Positions 3,961 to 5,796 of a stretch of 5,796 nt of DNA are shown here, piece by piece. The translations under genes were made by a program, and so were the position numbers. Source of the stretch: Ilumatobacteraceae bacterium (GTDB lineage: Bacteria > Actinomycetota > Acidimicrobiia > Acidimicrobiales > Ilumatobacteraceae); assembly GCA_019090765.1 (NCBI GenBank), contig JAHRVJ010000329.1, forward strand, positions 1-5,796, read 5' to 3'. The number at the start of each line of letters is the position of its first letter. The first letter of the stretch is position 1. The notes beneath the pieces were generated by a model. That model saw nothing but the letters and a program-made list of their open reading frames with translations. It was not told where the DNA came from and ran no database searches.

Positions 3961-5796
3961 GTGCCATTGACTGCAGAGCAAGACACCACATCCGTTGCGC
4001 TGATCCGAGGGATGGCGATGGACGGCCCGCTGGCTGCCAACAGCGGCCACCAGGGAACCGCCATGGCCCTCGCACCCTTGGCTCACGTGCTCTACAGCAG
4101 GGTGCTTCGCCACGACCCGGCCGATCCCGCCTGGCCCGACCGTGACCGCTTCATCCTGTCGATCGGCCACGCGTCGATGCTGCAGTACTCGATGTTGTTT
4201 CTTGCGGGCTACGGCCTCGAACTCGACGACTTGAAAGACTTCCGACAGTGGGATTCGGCCACACCGGGTCACCCCGAAGCTGGTCACACTGCCGGGGTTG
4301 AGGTAACCACTGGCCCGCTCGGGCAGGGCTTCGCCAACGCGGTCGGTATGGCCATCGCCGAACGCAACGTCGAAGCACGGTTTGGTTCCGACGCAATGAG
4401 CCACCACACCTTCGTGATCACCGGGGACGGCGGCCTGATGGAAGGCATTAGCCACGAAGCTGCATCGTTGGCGGGCCAACTGGGCCTCGGCAAACTGATC
4501 TGCATTTTCGACGACAACCACATCACGATCGATGGACCGACCGAGATCACCACTCACGATGACACAGCGGCACGATTCCGCGCCTACGGGTGGGACGTGA
4601 ATGAACTCGGCGAAGCCGGCAACGACCTCGACGCCATCGAAACCGCCCTTCTGGATGCCAAGGAACAAACAGAAAAGCCGTCCTTGATCATTTTGCGGAC
4701 CCACATTGCCGACCCCTCCCCCGACTACATCGACAGCGCCAGCGCGCACGGCAATCCGTTCAAGGCCGAAGACGTGGCCCGCACCAAAGCCGTAATGGGG
4801 ATTCCTGACGAGCCTTTCTGGGCCCCCGACGACCTCGTTTCCGCCTACCGTGCCAGCGTTGCGGAGCGCGCTACCGCGGCTCACTCAGCCTGGGAGCACT
4901 CCAGCGCGACTGCGGCGGCAACGCCCGAATGGCAAGCGGCCTGGAACGGCACCGGAGTCGATGGGTGGGACGCCGACCTGCCTACATACGAAGCCAACGA
5001 ATCAGTTGCGACCCGCAAGGCGATCAATCTTGCCCTTGATGCAACTTACGATTTTCTACCTGGTCTCATCTCAGGGTCCGCCGACCTCAGCGGCAGCAAC
5101 GGCACCGGCCTCGCTCGCACCACGCCACACACGGCAACCGATCCCGCGGGTCGCTACATCCACTACGGCGTACGCGAACACGCAATGGGTGCCGCTCTCG
5201 TGGGGATGGGGCTCCACGGCGGAATGCTTCCAATCGCTGGCACCTTCTTCGTGTTCTCTGATTACATGCGTCCCGCAATACGGCTGGCGGCGCTGTCGCA
5301 GGCGAAGGCCTGTTTTGTGTTCACTCACGATTCGGTCGGGGTCGGCGAAGACGGCCCAACACATCAGCCCGTTGAACAACTGGCCTCCCTTCGGGTGATC
5401 CCTGGATTACACGTACTCCGCCCGGCTGACGGCAACGAAACGATCGCTGCCTGGGCCGATGTCGTACGCCACGACGGGCCGTCGGCATTAATCCTCAGCC
5501 GCCAGAACATCCGCGTCACCACCGACGGTTCGGCCGTCGAGCGAGGCGCAGGGATCGTACGAAATCCTGATGGCAAACCAGCCGTAGTACTCATTGGTAC
5601 AGGGAGTGAAGTCGAAGTCTGTGTCGATGCTGCCGAGCAACTTCAGACACAAGGCGTCGCCGCCCGAGTCGTCAGCATGCCCAGCTGGGATCGCTTCGCA
5701 GCGCAAGACAAGTCGTATCACGACGAGCTACTCCCCGCGGGAGTGCCCGTCGTCTCCGTCGAGGCGGGTTCTACGTTCGGTTGGGAGCGTTACGCC
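3961..5796 (+). CDS. tkt: Transketolase, 3' end cut by the right edge
   Basis: This thiamine-diphosphate enzyme moves two-carbon ketol units between sugar phosphates in the pentose phosphate pathway. The 612 visible residues lack only about the last 50-80 of a usual 660-690. Visible are the TPP-binding GDG at 155-157 through DDN at 184-186 with E161, the PP/Pyr boundary near 340, and the catalytic Glu406 in YGVREHAMG. Conserved active-site positions matching E. coli TktA are His30, His70, His104, His263, Arg352, Ser379, His456, Asp464, His468 and Arg514, with GEDGPTHQPVEQLASLR at 462-478. This separates it from DXS. The C-terminal domain begins around GTGSEV (547-552). The GTG at 3961 is the first possible start after an in-frame stop at 3934-3936. 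Oddities are SGHQG instead of SGHPG (28-32) and SIGHAS instead of S(N/A)GHGS (67-72). It probably forms a unit with genes beyond the edge. Confidence 0.95.
   Translation, partial: MPLTAEQDTTSVALIRGMAMDGPLAANSGHQGTAMALAPLAHVLYSRVLRHDPADPAWPDRDRFILSIGHASMLQYSMLFLAGYGLELDDLKDFRQWDSATPGHPEAGHTAGVEVTTGPLGQGFANAVGMAIAERNVEARFGSDAMSHHTFVITGDGGLMEGISHEAASLAGQLGLGKLICIFDDNHITIDGPTEITTHDDTAARFRAYGWDVNELGEAGNDLDAIETALLDAKEQTEKPSLIILRTHIADPSPDYIDSASAHGNPFKAEDVARTKAVMGIPDEPFWAPDDLVSAYRASVAERATAAHSAWEHSSATAAATPEWQAAWNGTGVDGWDADLPTYEANESVATRKAINLALDATYDFLPGLISGSADLSGSNGTGLARTTPHTATDPAGRYIHYGVREHAMGAALVGMGLHGGMLPIAGTFFVFSDYMRPAIRLAALSQAKACFVFTHDSVGVGEDGPTHQPVEQLASLRVIPGLHVLRPADGNETIAAWADVVRHDGPSALILSRQNIRVTTDGSAVERGAGIVRNPDGKPAVVLIGTGSEVEVCVDAAEQLQTQGVAARVVSMPSWDRFAAQDKSYHDELLPAGVPVVSVEAGSTFGWERYA

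Noticed and set aside
3571..4884. Long minus-strand open frame (437 codons) antisense to the small gene and the transketolase
   Set aside because: It lies opposite clearly conserved transketolase motifs, has low-complexity Val/Gly/Asp-rich composition without a recognisable domain, and is the expected by-product of GC-biased third positions.
4850..5398. Plus-strand open frame of 182 codons in another frame within tkt
   Set aside because: It overlaps the transketolase pyrimidine-binding domain, which is conserved across the same bases; the product has no recognisable domain.
1..5796. Mobile element, CRISPR array, tRNA or phage content
   Set aside because: No direct-repeat series, transposase or integrase motifs, cloverleaf-like sequence or attachment-site duplication was seen, and composition is even across the window.

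Overview
The window reads as chromosomal DNA from a moderately GC-rich actinobacterium, most plausibly an aquatic Acidimicrobiia-like lineage. This is inferred from base composition, frequent GTG/TTG starts, an actinobacterial-looking transketolase and a nickel superoxide dismutase with its maturation peptidase; no rRNA or other marker gene is present to confirm it. Coding density is high and every intergenic gap is under 100 bp. I see no tRNA, rRNA, CRISPR array, insertion sequence or other mobile element.

Layout. A divergent point near 3026-3116 splits the window into two arms. The leftward arm (minus strand) starts with sodN (Ni superoxide dismutase, 2603-3025). It is followed after 25 bp by a TetR-family regulator (1911-2576), after 28 bp by an MFS exporter of the EntS/MFS_3 type (620-1882), and after 77 bp by the N-terminal ATP-grasp part of an ADP-forming acetate/acyl-CoA ligase that runs off the left edge (1-542). 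The rightward arm (plus strand) starts with sodX (S26-type peptidase, 3117-3467). A small unrecognised beta-rich protein follows 10 bp later (3478-3891), then a transketolase that runs off the right edge (3961-5796).

How the genes work together. The best supported functional unit is sodN/sodX. SodN is made with a 14-residue pro-sequence that must be removed to expose His1 of the nickel hook, and SodX carries the Ser/Lys motifs expected of the peptidase that does this. The TetR/MFS pair looks like a self-contained regulator-exporter unit transcribed in the direction of sodN and possibly with it. The transketolase belongs to central carbon metabolism and is probably an independent unit.

The main points for a second look are: (i) the nickel hook reads HCDLYCGVYDP, with Tyr where the canonical hook has the structurally important Pro5; (ii) sodX, the small gene and tkt all lack a Shine-Dalgarno sequence and each has a TAnnnT box 5-7 nt before the start codon, the signature of leaderless transcripts, whereas sodN and tetR have strong Shine-Dalgarno sites; (iii) the sodX-adjacent unknown protein is a possible accessory factor; (iv) the transketolase has uncommon substitutions in otherwise invariant motifs.
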